From: Roseiarcus sp037446355
Lineage (GTDB): Bacteria; Pseudomonadota; Alphaproteobacteria; Rhizobiales; Beijerinckiaceae
Length of the DNA: 64,000 nt
NCBI GenBank assembly: GCA_037446355.1
Contig: JBBIIT010000006.1
Coordinates: forward strand, 1 to 64,000
Direction: 5' to 3'
The notes below the pieces were generated by a model. The model saw only the letters and a program-made list of their open reading frames with translations. It was not told where the DNA came from and searched no databases. Position 1 is the stretch's first letter. Each line of letters opens with the position of its first letter. Shown one piece after another: positions 8,325-16,912 of the stretch. The position numbers were made by a program, and so were the translations under genes.

Positions 8325-8894
8325 TTACCGCCGCGCCGTGCGGCTATCGCGTCCGAGCATCCGCAGCAGCGTGGCGTCGCGGTCGATGAAATGATGTTTC
8401 ATCGCCGCCGCGACATGCAGCGCGATAAGGACGGCCAGCGCGTAGGCGGCGACTTCGTGCGCTTTGGCCCAAAGCTCAGAGGCGCCGGCGCTGGCGAGCG
8501 CAATATCGGGAACGCTCGTCAGACCGAAAAGATCGATTGGAATTGGGATGATCGCCGTCGAGACGCGCAACCAGCCGCTGAAGCCCACGAACAGGGTCAG
8601 CGCGTAAAGCGCCAAATGCGCGGCGCGCGCGGCGGTCCGCCAGAGCGCGCCGATCGAAGCGATCGGCGCCGGCGCGGCGAAGAGAAGTCGCGGGATCGCT
8701 CGCGCGGCGTTCAAGACGAGCGTCAACCAACCCAAAGTCTTGTGACGCTGATAGAGGTCGAACTTGGCCGCGGCGTCGAGATTGGCAAGGGTCATGTAGG
8801 CGCCCAGCGCCAACAGCCCGAGCACGGATAGCGCCCCAACCCAGTGCAAGCTCGCGACGACCGCGTTCCAACGCGCGGGCGCCGCCGGCTTCAT
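8325..8894 (-). CDS. Cytochrome b561-family membrane protein
   Basis: A 189-residue protein with four hydrophobic helices and histidines placed for two b hemes: His in ASLHWVGAL, RHKTLGWL, KAHEVAAYAL and ALHVAAAMKHH. It fits the prokaryotic cytochrome b561 family (PF01292), which passes electrons in the inner membrane. Its start overlaps the yceI-like stop by 4 nt (ATGA), so the two genes form an operon; YceI-b561 pairs are common. Confidence 0.88.
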   Translation of the reverse strand: MKPAAPARWNAVVASLHWVGALSVLGLLALGAYMTLANLDAAAKFDLYQRHKTLGWLTLVLNAARAIPRLLFAAPAPIASIGALWRTAARAAHLALYALTLFVGFSGWLRVSTAIIPIPIDLFGLTSVPDIALASAGASELWAKAHEVAAYALAVLIALHVAAAMKHHFIDRDATLLRMLGRDSRTARR

Positions 8895-9463
8895 TGCGCG
8901 ACGGCCTCGCTGCTGACGATGAGTTCGACGTCGCGCGAAATCACGGGATAGCCGGAGTTCATGCCGAAGGCGAGGCGGTCGATGTGGGCATGCGCGACGA
9001 AACCGAGGCGCGCGCCGCTGTCCCGACGGCTGACATCGACGAGCACCTGTAATGGGTTGGAGACTCCAAGCAGAGTCAGTTCGCCGCTGACGCGCGCGGT
9101 CTTTTCGTCGAGCTTCTCGACGTTCGCCGATTCGAAACGAATCTCCGGGAAGCGTTGCGAATCGAGGAAAGCGGCGCCACGCAGCACGCCGTCGAACGAG
9201 GCCGAACCCACGTCGATCGACGCGCTATCGACTGTAAAAGCAACTCGGCTCAGCGCGGGTTGGTCGAAATTGATCGCCAGACGGCCCTGAAACGCGCGGA
9301 ATTCCCCGTGGGTGCGCGGAAACCCGACGGCGTCGATCGCGAAGCCGATGCGCGTTCGATTGGGGTCAAGCTTCCAACCCGCCCGTTCGCTTGCGCGACT
9401 CACGGCGCCGATCGCGAATACGGACAGAACTAACACCGTTCCAATGTGCAGGAGCCGCTTCAT
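8891..9463 (-). CDS. YceI-family periplasmic lipid-binding protein
   Basis: The ATG at 9463 with GGGAGG upstream gives 190 residues with a signal peptide (MKRLLHIGTVLVLSVFAIGA). The mature part starts AGWKLDPNRTRIGFAIDAVGF, the YceI lipocalin-like opening, and has FRAFQGRLAINFD and LTLLGVSNPLQVLVDVS. The family binds polyisoprenoids; its link with b561 suggests a quinone-related role. An earlier in-frame start adds a non-signal extension and is less likely. Confidence 0.88.
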   Translation of the reverse strand: MKRLLHIGTVLVLSVFAIGAVSRASERAGWKLDPNRTRIGFAIDAVGFPRTHGEFRAFQGRLAINFDQPALSRVAFTVDSASIDVGSASFDGVLRGAAFLDSQRFPEIRFESANVEKLDEKTARVSGELTLLGVSNPLQVLVDVSRRDSGARLGFVAHAHIDRLAFGMNSGYPVISRDVELIVSSEAVAQ

Positions 9464-9571
9464 CGCGCAACCTCCCGATCCCCGCGCTATGACGGCTTCC
9501 CGCCGTGTCACGCAGGCAGCGACGCCTGCGATTCTATCCAACCCAAGCGGTTGCGTCGCCTTAATTATAGT

Positions 9572-10567
9572 TCAATTGACCGCCTGCAATGACGGTGCGG
9601 CGCGCGACGTTTGCGCGCTCGCGCGCGCTTCGACCTCCTCGATCGCCGCGATCACCGCATCCGGCGCGCTGTAATGCGGGGAATGACCTACGCCCTTCAG
9701 CACTTTCAGCGTCGCGTCGGGAATTTCGCGCGCGCAACTGCACGAATGGATATGCGCGTAGACGACGCCATCGCGGTCGCCGGTGACGATCGCCGTCGGG
9801 GTTCGGATCGCGTCGTAACGCGCCGACAGGCGCGCGACGTGAGCGTCGATTTCGACGACATCTTCAGCGTTCGCTTTGAAATGACCGGGCCGAAGCATCA
9901 GCAGAAGGCGTGTGCGCGTCGCGTAGTCGGCCGGGATCGGGTTGGGCGCGAACACCTGACGCAGGCCGCCCGGCAACGAGACGAGCACGCCCAGCGGCGC
10001 GATCAACCAGCGAAGCGGCGGGCCGAGGATCGGCGACGCGGCGACGGCATAGTACCAGGAGACGCCGCCCGGCCAGGGGTGGCTGACCGGCGCGATCAGC
10101 GCGAGGCCGCGCACGAATTCCGGGGAGTTCAGCGCCATCGCCAGCGCGAGCACGCCAGCAAGCGAATGCGGCGCGACGATCGCCTGTTCGACGCCGAGCT
10201 TTCGCAGCGCCAGGCGGATCCATTCGGCCTGGCGTTCCGGCGACGAGGCGGCGCGCCCGTCGATGCGCGAACTCCATCCGTGGCCCGGACGATCGACGCT
10301 GAAGATGCGAAAGCCGAGCGCGGCGAGCCGCTCCGCGAGCGCCACGTCGAGGTCGGCAAAATTGCCCGAGGCGCCGTGTATGAGCAGTACGGCGGCGCGC
10401 TCGCGCGCCTTGGGCGGCGTTTCGACAACGTGAATGACGCCGGGGCCGATGTCGACGAGCTTGCCGACCGGCGGATAAAGCGCCTCCACGCGCCGCACGG
10501 CGGCGAGACTGAAAAGAAACAGCATAGCGATCGCCGCCAGCGCCAGCGCCGAGGCCTCGACCATCAT
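9572..10567 (-). CDS. Alpha/beta hydrolase
   Basis: About 331 residues from the double ATG at 10567/10564. An N-terminal hydrophobic segment (about residues 3-25) probably anchors it in the membrane. The core shows AVLLIHGASGNFADLD (oxyanion loop), nucleophile Ser in APHSLAGVL (Pro-His replaces the usual Gly-His), Asp in VTGDRDGVV and His in KGVGHSPHY. A complete triad suggests an active hydrolase; substrate unknown. It follows the TPR gene by 22 nt on the same strand. Confidence 0.85.
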   Translation of the reverse strand: MMVEASALALAAIAMLFLFSLAAVRRVEALYPPVGKLVDIGPGVIHVVETPPKARERAAVLLIHGASGNFADLDVALAERLAALGFRIFSVDRPGHGWSSRIDGRAASSPERQAEWIRLALRKLGVEQAIVAPHSLAGVLALAMALNSPEFVRGLALIAPVSHPWPGGVSWYYAVAASPILGPPLRWLIAPLGVLVSLPGGLRQVFAPNPIPADYATRTRLLLMLRPGHFKANAEDVVEIDAHVARLSARYDAIRTPTAIVTGDRDGVVYAHIHSCSCAREIPDATLKVLKGVGHSPHYSAPDAVIAAIEEVEARASAQTSRAAPSLQAVN

Positions 10568-10589
10568 CGCGCGCGACGTTGCGGGTCCG

Positions 10590-11180
10590 TCACAGCGACT
10601 GTCCCGCGATTTTCGCCTTGATCCGGTCTGACGCCGTGCGCAGGGGCGCGAAGCCCGGCGCGATCTCCAGCGCACGCTCGTAGACCCGCAGCGCCTCTTC
10701 GTTGTGGCCCGCGTCCTCGTAGATCGCCGCCATCCCCGCGAGGGCGCCGATATGGCGCGGCTCCCGCTTCAGCGTCTCGGCGATGTCGGCCATCGAGCCC
10801 TCGGGGTCGCCGGTAAGGTAGCGCACGGTGGCGCGAGCGTTCCAGCCCTCCGCCCATTGGGGACGCATGGCGATAACGGCGTCGAGCAACGAAACCGCGA
10901 GCGGATAGCTCTGTTTGTCCATCGCCGCGTGGGCGCGCTGGAGCAGGAGATCGCTGGTGTCGGAGCCGGAGGCTTGCCGCAGGCGCTCAAGCTTTGCGAG
11001 CAGCCCGAGGGTTTCGTCGGCGTCCTTGGAGCGCGCGAGCCGGTCGAAAACGTCGGCCATCTGCTGCGCCGGGCTCGGCGGCGGGACTTCAGGCGCGCGG
11101 GGAGCGCGCGAAGTCTCTGCCTGCGCCCAATTCGCGCAGCCGAGACATAAAAACAGAAAAAGCCAGGAGAGGCGCTTCAT
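10590..11180 (-). CDS. Exported TPR protein
   Basis: A 196-residue protein with a signal peptide (MKRLSWLFLFLCLGCANWAQA/E). The Cys at LGC does not fit a strong lipobox, so cleavage by signal peptidase I after AQA is favoured. From about residue 75 there are three tetratricopeptide-like helix pairs (for example YPLAVSLLDAVIAMRPQWAEG, and GHNEEALRVYERALEIAPGF). It probably scaffolds a periplasmic interaction. Partner unknown. Confidence 0.8.
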   Translation of the reverse strand: MKRLSWLFLFLCLGCANWAQAETSRAPRAPEVPPPSPAQQMADVFDRLARSKDADETLGLLAKLERLRQASGSDTSDLLLQRAHAAMDKQSYPLAVSLLDAVIAMRPQWAEGWNARATVRYLTGDPEGSMADIAETLKREPRHIGALAGMAAIYEDAGHNEEALRVYERALEIAPGFAPLRTASDRIKAKIAGQSL

Positions 11181-11245
11181 GCCTCTTCAGACTAACCCGC
11201 GACGTCGGAGCGGTCAAAACCGCTGGATAGGCCGGCGCGTCGCGC

Positions 11246-11371
11246 TCAGCCCTGGCGGGCCTTGAAGCGCTTCTGCGTCTTGTTGATGATGTAGACGCGG
11301 CCCTTGCGGCGCACCAATCGGTTGTCGCGATGGCGATTGCGCAGGGACTTCAAAGAGTTACGGACTTTCAT
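11246..11371 (-). CDS. rpmJ: Ribosomal protein bL36
   Basis: A 41-codon gene read leftward from the ATG at 11371. It starts MKVRNSLKSLRNRHRDN and ends KTQKRFKARQG, the zinc-free long form of bL36 typical of alphaproteobacteria, with no Cys-Cys/Cys-His zinc ligands. It is too short for standard gene-length cut-offs. It lies alone between the TPR gene and the stress cluster. Confidence 0.95.
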   Translation of the reverse strand: MKVRNSLKSLRNRHRDNRLVRRKGRVYIINKTQKRFKARQG

Positions 11372-11607
11372 GGCTACACCCGGAATTCTGACGCTGCGGG
11401 CGAAACCCCACGGTCGACAATTGAGGCGCTCCTATGCCCGATTCAGGCCAAGGGATCAAGAGCGGCAAAGCGACGGGCAGCGGTCCGCGGCGCTGTTGCC
11501 ATGGATCAATGCGCCACTTTGGGCCCCGAACTAGTTTGTTGGCGTTGTCATTGGGGGTGGCGTGATCGCCGGCAGCGAGGCGCCTCCCATTCAAGAGGAG
11601 TTCGGTC
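11372..11607. other. Intergenic region between rpmJ and hsp20
   Basis: These 236 nt separate divergent rpmJ and hsp20 and should hold both promoters. I find no CIRCE palindrome and no clear ROSE-type hairpin before hsp20. A strong GAGGAG ribosome site precedes the hsp20 ATG. Confidence 0.5.
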
Positions 11608-12078
11608 ATGCGACTTCCAGCCATTACGTTGCGCGGACGCGAAATGGACCCGTTCGAGGGTTTCCGACGCGATTTTGACGATCTATGGCGCGACTTTGGG
11701 CGTCAGCTGCCCGCGACTTGGGGCGGGCGCGAGGAGGCCGCTGCGCTGGCGGCGCTCGACGTCGCCGAAACGAAGGAAGCCGTCGAAATCTCGACCGAAT
11801 TGCCGGGCGTCGCGGAAAGCGAAGTCAACGTCTCCGTGGAGGGCCACAACGTCGTCATTTCGGGCGAAAAGAAATCCGAGACAGAAAAGAAAGACAAGTC
11901 CTGGCATGTGATCGAACGCAGCTATGGTTCGTTCCGCCGCGTGGTTCCGCTGACCTTCGCCCCGGACGCCGGCAAGATCAAAGCGACGTTCGATAAGGGG
12001 GTGCTGCACGTGAGCGTCGCCAAGCCGGCGGAATTGGTCGCCAAGAAAGTTTCGATTCCGATTGGCAAGGCCAGTTAA
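11608..12078 (+). CDS. Hsp20-family small heat shock protein
   Basis: The 156-residue chaperone has an alpha-crystallin domain over roughly residues 45-150: ALDVAETKEAVEISTELPGV, SVEGHNVVISGEKK, and the closing DKGVLHVSVAK, equivalent to the GVL motif. A short N-terminal arm with DPFEGFRRDFDDLWRDF precedes it. It keeps unfolding proteins soluble under stress. It is followed by a UspA protein and an alcohol dehydrogenase on the same strand. Confidence 0.93.
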   Translation: MRLPAITLRGREMDPFEGFRRDFDDLWRDFGRQLPATWGGREEAAALAALDVAETKEAVEISTELPGVAESEVNVSVEGHNVVISGEKKSETEKKDKSWHVIERSYGSFRRVVPLTFAPDAGKIKATFDKGVLHVSVAKPAELVAKKVSIPIGKAS

Positions 12079-12154
12079 CTCAGGCGGTGGGGCCGGGCGG
12101 CGAGCGTTCGTGCGCCCGACCCAATGCGGGGATACAGGATCGGGGGAAATCGAA

Positions 12155-12934
12155 ATGGGCTACAAGGACATTCTGGTTTACCTCGATCCCACCCCAGCAT
12201 CCGATGAGAGGCTGCGCCTTGCGGTCGCGCTCGCCAAGCGCGAGGGTGCTCGCCTGCTGGGCGTCGACGCGAGCAGCCAGGACGCTTTTCTGGGCGCTTG
12301 GCGCGACCAGGCAGTGCGCATCGGCGACAATTTCGAGGAAACGCTGCGCGAGGCGCAGATCGAAGGCCAATTGATCGGCGACGGCTTTCGCGAACCGACT
12401 TCGTCGCCGGACTACGCAAACTGCGTCGATCTCGCCATCGCGCCGCGTCCGGACGAAGTCTCCCGCGCTCTCGTTCGCGCGGACCTGCCGGATCAGGCCG
12501 TGGCCACGAGCGGCGCGCCGATGCTGATCGTGCCGCAGGGATGGAAATATGGGCCGCTGGGCGACCGCGTCGTTGTCGCCTGGAACGGCAGCCGCGAGGC
12601 GATCCGCGCCGTTCACGATGCGATGCCGCTGCTGCAAAAGGCGCGCAAGGTGGTGATTTTCTCATTTTCGACCGCGCCGAGCGGTTTGCGCGAGTCGGCC
12701 GAACTGCTGCGCGCGCATCTGTCGCGCCATGGCGTGACGGCCGAAATCTCCGATTGGACCAACACGGGCGACATGACCGCGGTGGATGCGCTGTTCGCCA
12801 GCCTCGACACCCAGGACGCCGATCTCATCGTCGCCGGCGCTTATGGCCACCCCAGACATATCGAACAATGGTTCGGCGGCGTCAGCGTCGATCTGCTGCG
12901 CCAGCCCATGCTGCCGCTGCTGATGTCGCATTAG
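12155..12934 (+). CDS. Tandem universal stress protein
   Basis: The ATG at 12155 (GGGGGAAA site upstream) gives 259 residues with two Usp-like halves. The first begins MGYKDILVYLDPTPASDERL and is degenerate; the second starts around RVVVAWNGSREAIRAVHDAM and ends with LIVAGAYGHPRHIEQWFGGV, close to the G2xG9G(S/T) nucleotide-binding motif but with the final GS/T changed to GVS. Usp proteins aid survival under stress. Position between hsp20 and adh suggests a stress operon. Confidence 0.85.
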   Translation: MGYKDILVYLDPTPASDERLRLAVALAKREGARLLGVDASSQDAFLGAWRDQAVRIGDNFEETLREAQIEGQLIGDGFREPTSSPDYANCVDLAIAPRPDEVSRALVRADLPDQAVATSGAPMLIVPQGWKYGPLGDRVVVAWNGSREAIRAVHDAMPLLQKARKVVIFSFSTAPSGLRESAELLRAHLSRHGVTAEISDWTNTGDMTAVDALFASLDTQDADLIVAGAYGHPRHIEQWFGGVSVDLLRQPMLPLLMSH

Positions 12935-12944
12935 GCGCGCCGCC

Positions 12945-13937
12945 GTGCTGAAGATGCGGGCGATGGTTCTCAACGCGATCGGGCGCCCGCTCGAAGCGGT
13001 CGAAAGGGTGCGTCCGACGCCCGGCCCGAGCCAAATCCTCATCCGCGTCGAAGCCTGCGGCGTCTGCCGTACCGACCTGCACGTCGTCGACGGCGAATTG
13101 CCGAACCTGCGCCTGCCTCTCGTGCCGGGCCATGAGGTGGTCGGCACGATCGAGCGGCTCGGCGCTTCAGTCGAAGGCTTCAAGATCGGCGAGCGCGTCG
13201 GCGCGCCCTGGCTCGCGCGCGCCTGCGGCCATTGTTTCTATTGCGACACGGGCGAAGAGAACCTCTGCGATCACGGCGAGTTCACCGGCTACGACCATGA
13301 TGGCGGCTACGCCTCGCATATGCTGGTCGAAGCCGGCTTCGCGCTAAAGCTGCCGGAGAGGACCGATCCCGTCGCGACCGCGCCATTGCTTTGCGCGGGG
13401 CTGATCGGTTGGCGCTCGCTGAAGGCGGCGGGCGAGGGGCGGCGCATCGGCATTTACGGCTTCGGCGCCGCCGCGCATATCGTCGCCCAACTCTGCCGCT
13501 ATCAGGGACGCGAGGTCTTCGCCTTCACGCGCTCGGACGACGCGCAAGCGCAGGCTTTCGCCAAGAGCCTCGGCGCGGTCTGGGCGGGCGGCTCGAACGA
13601 GGCGCCGCCGGCGCTGCTCGACGCGGCGATGATCTTCGCGCCCGTCGGCGCGCTGGTTCCCGCCGCGCTGCGAGTGGTGCGCAAGGGCGGGCGTGTCGTC
13701 TGCGGCGGCATTCACATGAGCGACATTCCGCGATTTCCCTACGCCTGGTTGTGGGGCGAACGCAGCATCGTTTCCGTCGCCAATCTTACGCGCCGCGACG
13801 GCGCCGAGTTCTTTGCGCTCGCCGACAAGGCGGGCGTCAAGACGACGACGAAGCGCTATGATCTAGCCGACGCCAACCAGGCGCTCGCGGATTTGCGCGA
13901 GGGGCGGTTGCAGGGCGCGGCGGTGCTGGTTCCTTGA
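12945..13937 (+). CDS. Zinc-dependent alcohol dehydrogenase
   Basis: A 330-residue medium-chain dehydrogenase. Catalytic zinc ligands appear in EACGVCRTDLH and VPGHEVVG; structural zinc cysteines in CGHCFYCDTGEENLC. The NAD(P) domain is at GIYGFGAAAH, a slightly altered Rossmann motif. It resembles the TIGR02822 (adh_fam_2) group. It starts 10 nt after the UspA gene; an hsp20-usp-adh run suggests expression under stress or low oxygen. Substrate not determined. Confidence 0.9.
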   Translation: MLKMRAMVLNAIGRPLEAVERVRPTPGPSQILIRVEACGVCRTDLHVVDGELPNLRLPLVPGHEVVGTIERLGASVEGFKIGERVGAPWLARACGHCFYCDTGEENLCDHGEFTGYDHDGGYASHMLVEAGFALKLPERTDPVATAPLLCAGLIGWRSLKAAGEGRRIGIYGFGAAAHIVAQLCRYQGREVFAFTRSDDAQAQAFAKSLGAVWAGGSNEAPPALLDAAMIFAPVGALVPAALRVVRKGGRVVCGGIHMSDIPRFPYAWLWGERSIVSVANLTRRDGAEFFALADKAGVKTTTKRYDLADANQALADLREGRLQGAAVLVP

Positions 13938-13940
13938 AAT

Positions 13941-15104
13941 TCAAAGCGTCCGTGCGATCAGCACTTTCATGATTTCGTTGGCGCCGCCGTAGATGCGTTG
14001 TACGCGGCTGTCGCGGAACATGCGGCCGATCGGATATTCGTTCATATAGCCGTAGCCGCCGAACATTTGCAGGCATTGATCGACGAGTTTGCACTCGAGG
14101 TCGCTGATCCAGTATTTGGCCATCGAAGCGGTCGCGGCGTCGAGCTTGCCTTCGAGATGCAAGCCGATCAGCCGGTCGACGAACACGCGTCCGACATTCG
14201 CCTCAGTCTTGCATTCGGCGAGCTTGAACTGCGTGTTCTGGAAGTCGATCAGGTGTTTGCCGAACGCCTTGCGCTCCTTGACATAGGCGAGGGTCAGTTC
14301 GAGCGCGCGCTCGATCGTCGCCATGCCCTGCACCGCGATGTTGAGCCGCTCTTGCGGCAATTGCTGCATGAGCTGATAGAAGCCCCTGCCTTCCTCGTCG
14401 CCGATCAGGTTCGAGGTCGGAACCTTCACGTCGTTGAAGAACAATTCGGACGTATCCTGAGCGTCCATGCCGACCTTGTCGAGATTGCGGCCGCGCGCGA
14501 AGCCTTCGGCCTCGTCGGTTTCGACGGCGATCAGCGAGGTTCCCTTGGCGCCCGCGCTCGGATCGGTCTTGGCGACGACGATGATGAGATTGGCGGTCTG
14601 GCCGTTGGTGATGAAGGTCTTCTGGCCGCTGATCGTATATTGGTTGCCCGAGCGGCGGGCGCTGGTCTTGATCCCCTGCAGATCGGAACCGGCGCCGGGC
14701 TCCGTCATCGCGATCGCGCCGACGAGTTCGCCGCTCGCCATGCGCGGCAGCCATTTGCGCTTCTGCTCCTCCGAGCCATAATGCAGGATGTAGGGCGCGA
14801 CGATCGCGTTGTGCAGCGAGGCGCCGAAACCGTCGACGCCCTTCTTGCCGATCTGCTCCATGAATACGACTTCATGTCGATAGTCGCCGCCGCCGCCGCC
14901 AAATTTCTCGGGGATGCCGAGGCACAGCAATCCCGCCTTGCCCGCCTCGTTCCACATCTCGCGTTCGACGATCCCTGCCGCGCGCCATTTGGCGACGCGC
15001 GATTCCGGCGCATGGGCGTCGAAGAACTTGCCGACCGAATCCTCGAACAGGACAATCTCCTCGGCCTTGAGATAGTCGGGACGGTCGAAGGCGAGGACGG
15101 ACAT
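13941..15104 (-). CDS. Acyl-CoA dehydrogenase
   Basis: The ATG at 15104 with AGGAG upstream gives 387 residues. FAD and substrate motifs are clear: AIAMTEPGAGSDLQGIKTSA, ITNGQTANLIIVVAKT, and the C-terminal QMFGGYGYMNEYPIGRMFRD followed by IYGGANEIMKVLIARTL. It oxidises an acyl-CoA to the 2-enoyl-CoA. It is the last gene of the leftward run from 22002 and supplies the first oxidation step for the pathway. Chain-length preference cannot be read. Confidence 0.93.
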   Translation of the reverse strand: MSVLAFDRPDYLKAEEIVLFEDSVGKFFDAHAPESRVAKWRAAGIVEREMWNEAGKAGLLCLGIPEKFGGGGGDYRHEVVFMEQIGKKGVDGFGASLHNAIVAPYILHYGSEEQKRKWLPRMASGELVGAIAMTEPGAGSDLQGIKTSARRSGNQYTISGQKTFITNGQTANLIIVVAKTDPSAGAKGTSLIAVETDEAEGFARGRNLDKVGMDAQDTSELFFNDVKVPTSNLIGDEEGRGFYQLMQQLPQERLNIAVQGMATIERALELTLAYVKERKAFGKHLIDFQNTQFKLAECKTEANVGRVFVDRLIGLHLEGKLDAATASMAKYWISDLECKLVDQCLQMFGGYGYMNEYPIGRMFRDSRVQRIYGGANEIMKVLIARTL

Positions 15105-15141
15105 TTGCGGCTCCTTTTGCGTTGCGACAGCGCCGACCGAT

Positions 15142-16014
15142 CTAGCTGCGCTGATTCTTATCGCGCGTGTTCTGCGCCACGATGGCGTCGCGCGCGGCTT
15201 TCCATTCCGCGTCGCCCCAATGGCGCAGCTCATAGAAATTGCCGCCGGTGGCGAGCGCCTGCGCTCCGTCCATCGCGATCATCTCGCCGGTGAGCCAGTC
15301 GCAACCGTCCGACATCAGGAACGCCGCGAGATTTTGCAATTCGCCGAGCCGGCCGACGCGCCCCATGGGGTTGCGGGCGGCGGTAGCCGCGCCGGGATCG
15401 GCGCCTGGCGTCAGGCGCTTGCTCATGCCCTCGGTCGGTATTTCGCCGGGGGCGATGGCGTTGAGGCGAATGCCGTAGCGGCCCCATTCCTGCGCGAGCG
15501 ACATCGTCATCGCCTGGATCGCCGATTTGCTCATCGCCGAGGGCGTGACGAACGGGCCGCCATTGCGCACCCATGTCACCGCGATCGACACGACATTGCC
15601 GCGAGTTTTGCCCGATATCCAGCGCTTGCCGACCGCCTGCGTGACGTAGAATGTGCCGTGCATGACGATGTTGGCGATGGCGTCGAAGCCGCGCGGCGAA
15701 AGGTCTTCGGTGCGCGAGATGAAGTTGCCGGCGGCGTTGTTGACGAGGCCGGTCAGTGGTCCGCTCTTGAAAATGTCCTCGACCATAGCGTCCACCGCCG
15801 CCGCGTCGCGAATGTCGACGCCGTGGCTCGTTACGCGCCCGCCGTGGGCTTTCATCAATTCGTCCGCGGTCGCGTCGCAGACGCCCTTGCGCCGCCCGCA
15901 GATCGCGATCTCGGCCCCGAGGCCGAGAAAGCGCGCCGCCATCGCCTTGCCGAGCCCGGTGCCGCCGCCGGTGACGAGGATTTTCTTGCCGGCGAAAAGT
16001 CCGTCGCTGAACAT
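15142..16014 (-). CDS. SDR oxidoreductase, 2,4-dienoyl-CoA reductase type
   Basis: The 290-residue short-chain dehydrogenase has the NADP motif LVTGGGTGLGKAMA and NNAAGNF. Instead of the usual YxxxK it has GPFVTPSAMSKSAIQAMT then LAQEWGRYGIRLN, the pattern of mitochondrial-type 2,4-dienoyl-CoA reductases. It would reduce dienoyl-CoA from unsaturated acyl chains. A GAGGAAA site precedes the start. It sits between the crotonase and the acyl-CoA dehydrogenase on the same strand. Confidence 0.85.
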   Translation of the reverse strand: MFSDGLFAGKKILVTGGGTGLGKAMAARFLGLGAEIAICGRRKGVCDATADELMKAHGGRVTSHGVDIRDAAAVDAMVEDIFKSGPLTGLVNNAAGNFISRTEDLSPRGFDAIANIVMHGTFYVTQAVGKRWISGKTRGNVVSIAVTWVRNGGPFVTPSAMSKSAIQAMTMSLAQEWGRYGIRLNAIAPGEIPTEGMSKRLTPGADPGAATAARNPMGRVGRLGELQNLAAFLMSDGCDWLTGEMIAMDGAQALATGGNFYELRHWGDAEWKAARDAIVAQNTRDKNQRS

Positions 16015-16037
16015 GGTTGTTTCCTCGCGAGCATGAG

Positions 16038-16865
16038 TCAGTCGAGATCGACGAAACGTCCCGGGCGATTGGCGACGCCGGCGCGCACGGCCTCAATCTG
16101 GTTGGGCGAGCCGATCAATACGGATTGCTCCTTCGATTCGGCGAGCAGCACCGCGGCCGCGTCGTCGTCGAAGGCGCGGTTGAGGAGGCGTTTGATCCCA
16201 CGCACGGCGTCGGGGCTGCGCGCCGCAATTTCCCTCGCCGTGGCGCGCGCGGCGGCGAGCGGGTCGACGTGAACGGCGGTCGCAAAGCCATAAGTCACTG
16301 CCTCAGCGCCGGAGAAGACGCGGCCCGTCATCGCGAGTTCGCGCACAACGTCGGCGCGGGCGAGTTCGCGCATCAGCGCGATCCCTGCCATGTCGGGAAC
16401 GAGGCCCCACTTGACCTCAAGGATCGACAATTTGGCGTCGGGCGCGACATAGCGAATGTCGGCGCCGAGCGCGATCTGCAAGCCGCCGCCAAGCGCGACG
16501 CCTTGGATCGCGGCGATGACGGGGGCGGGCAGCGTGCGCCAGATATAGGCCGCCAACTGCGGCGCGTTGGCGGCGCCGTGCGTTCGCGTGACGAGATCGG
16601 CGAGACCGGCCGGCTTGCCTCCCGCCATCGCCATGAACGTGTCCTTGTCGAGCCCGGCGCAAAAGCCGCGTCCGGCGCCGGTCAGCACCACCGCGCGCAG
16701 CCCGCGCGTCCCGGCCAGGCGCTCGCCGGCCGCGACCAGCGCCGCGAACATGCCGGGATCAAGCGCGTTGAGCTTGTCGGGGCGGTTGAGCGTCACTTCG
16801 GCGACGCCGTCCACGAATTCGACCAGGACGCGATCGTCCCGCAACGCCCCGCTCGCGCCGTCCAT
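16038..16865 (-). CDS. Crotonase-family protein (enoyl-CoA hydratase-like)
   Basis: The ATG at 16865 with GGAGGGG upstream gives 275 residues. The CoA-binding loop GAGRGFCAGLD and oxyanion segment IQGVALGGGLQIALGADIRY are clear. In classical hydratase one catalytic Glu lies in GGGCELA; here that place is Gln130. The second catalytic Glu appears conserved as Glu150 in LEVKWGLVPDM. The reaction may therefore be hydration or another crotonase reaction. Lies in the acyl-CoA operon. Confidence 0.85.
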   Translation of the reverse strand: MDGASGALRDDRVLVEFVDGVAEVTLNRPDKLNALDPGMFAALVAAGERLAGTRGLRAVVLTGAGRGFCAGLDKDTFMAMAGGKPAGLADLVTRTHGAANAPQLAAYIWRTLPAPVIAAIQGVALGGGLQIALGADIRYVAPDAKLSILEVKWGLVPDMAGIALMRELARADVVRELAMTGRVFSGAEAVTYGFATAVHVDPLAAARATAREIAARSPDAVRGIKRLLNRAFDDDAAAVLLAESKEQSVLIGSPNQIEAVRAGVANRPGRFVDLD

Positions 16866-16912
16866 GTCCGCCCCTCCGTTCGCGTCAACGGTCGTGGAAA
16901 TGCGCGGTCGAG

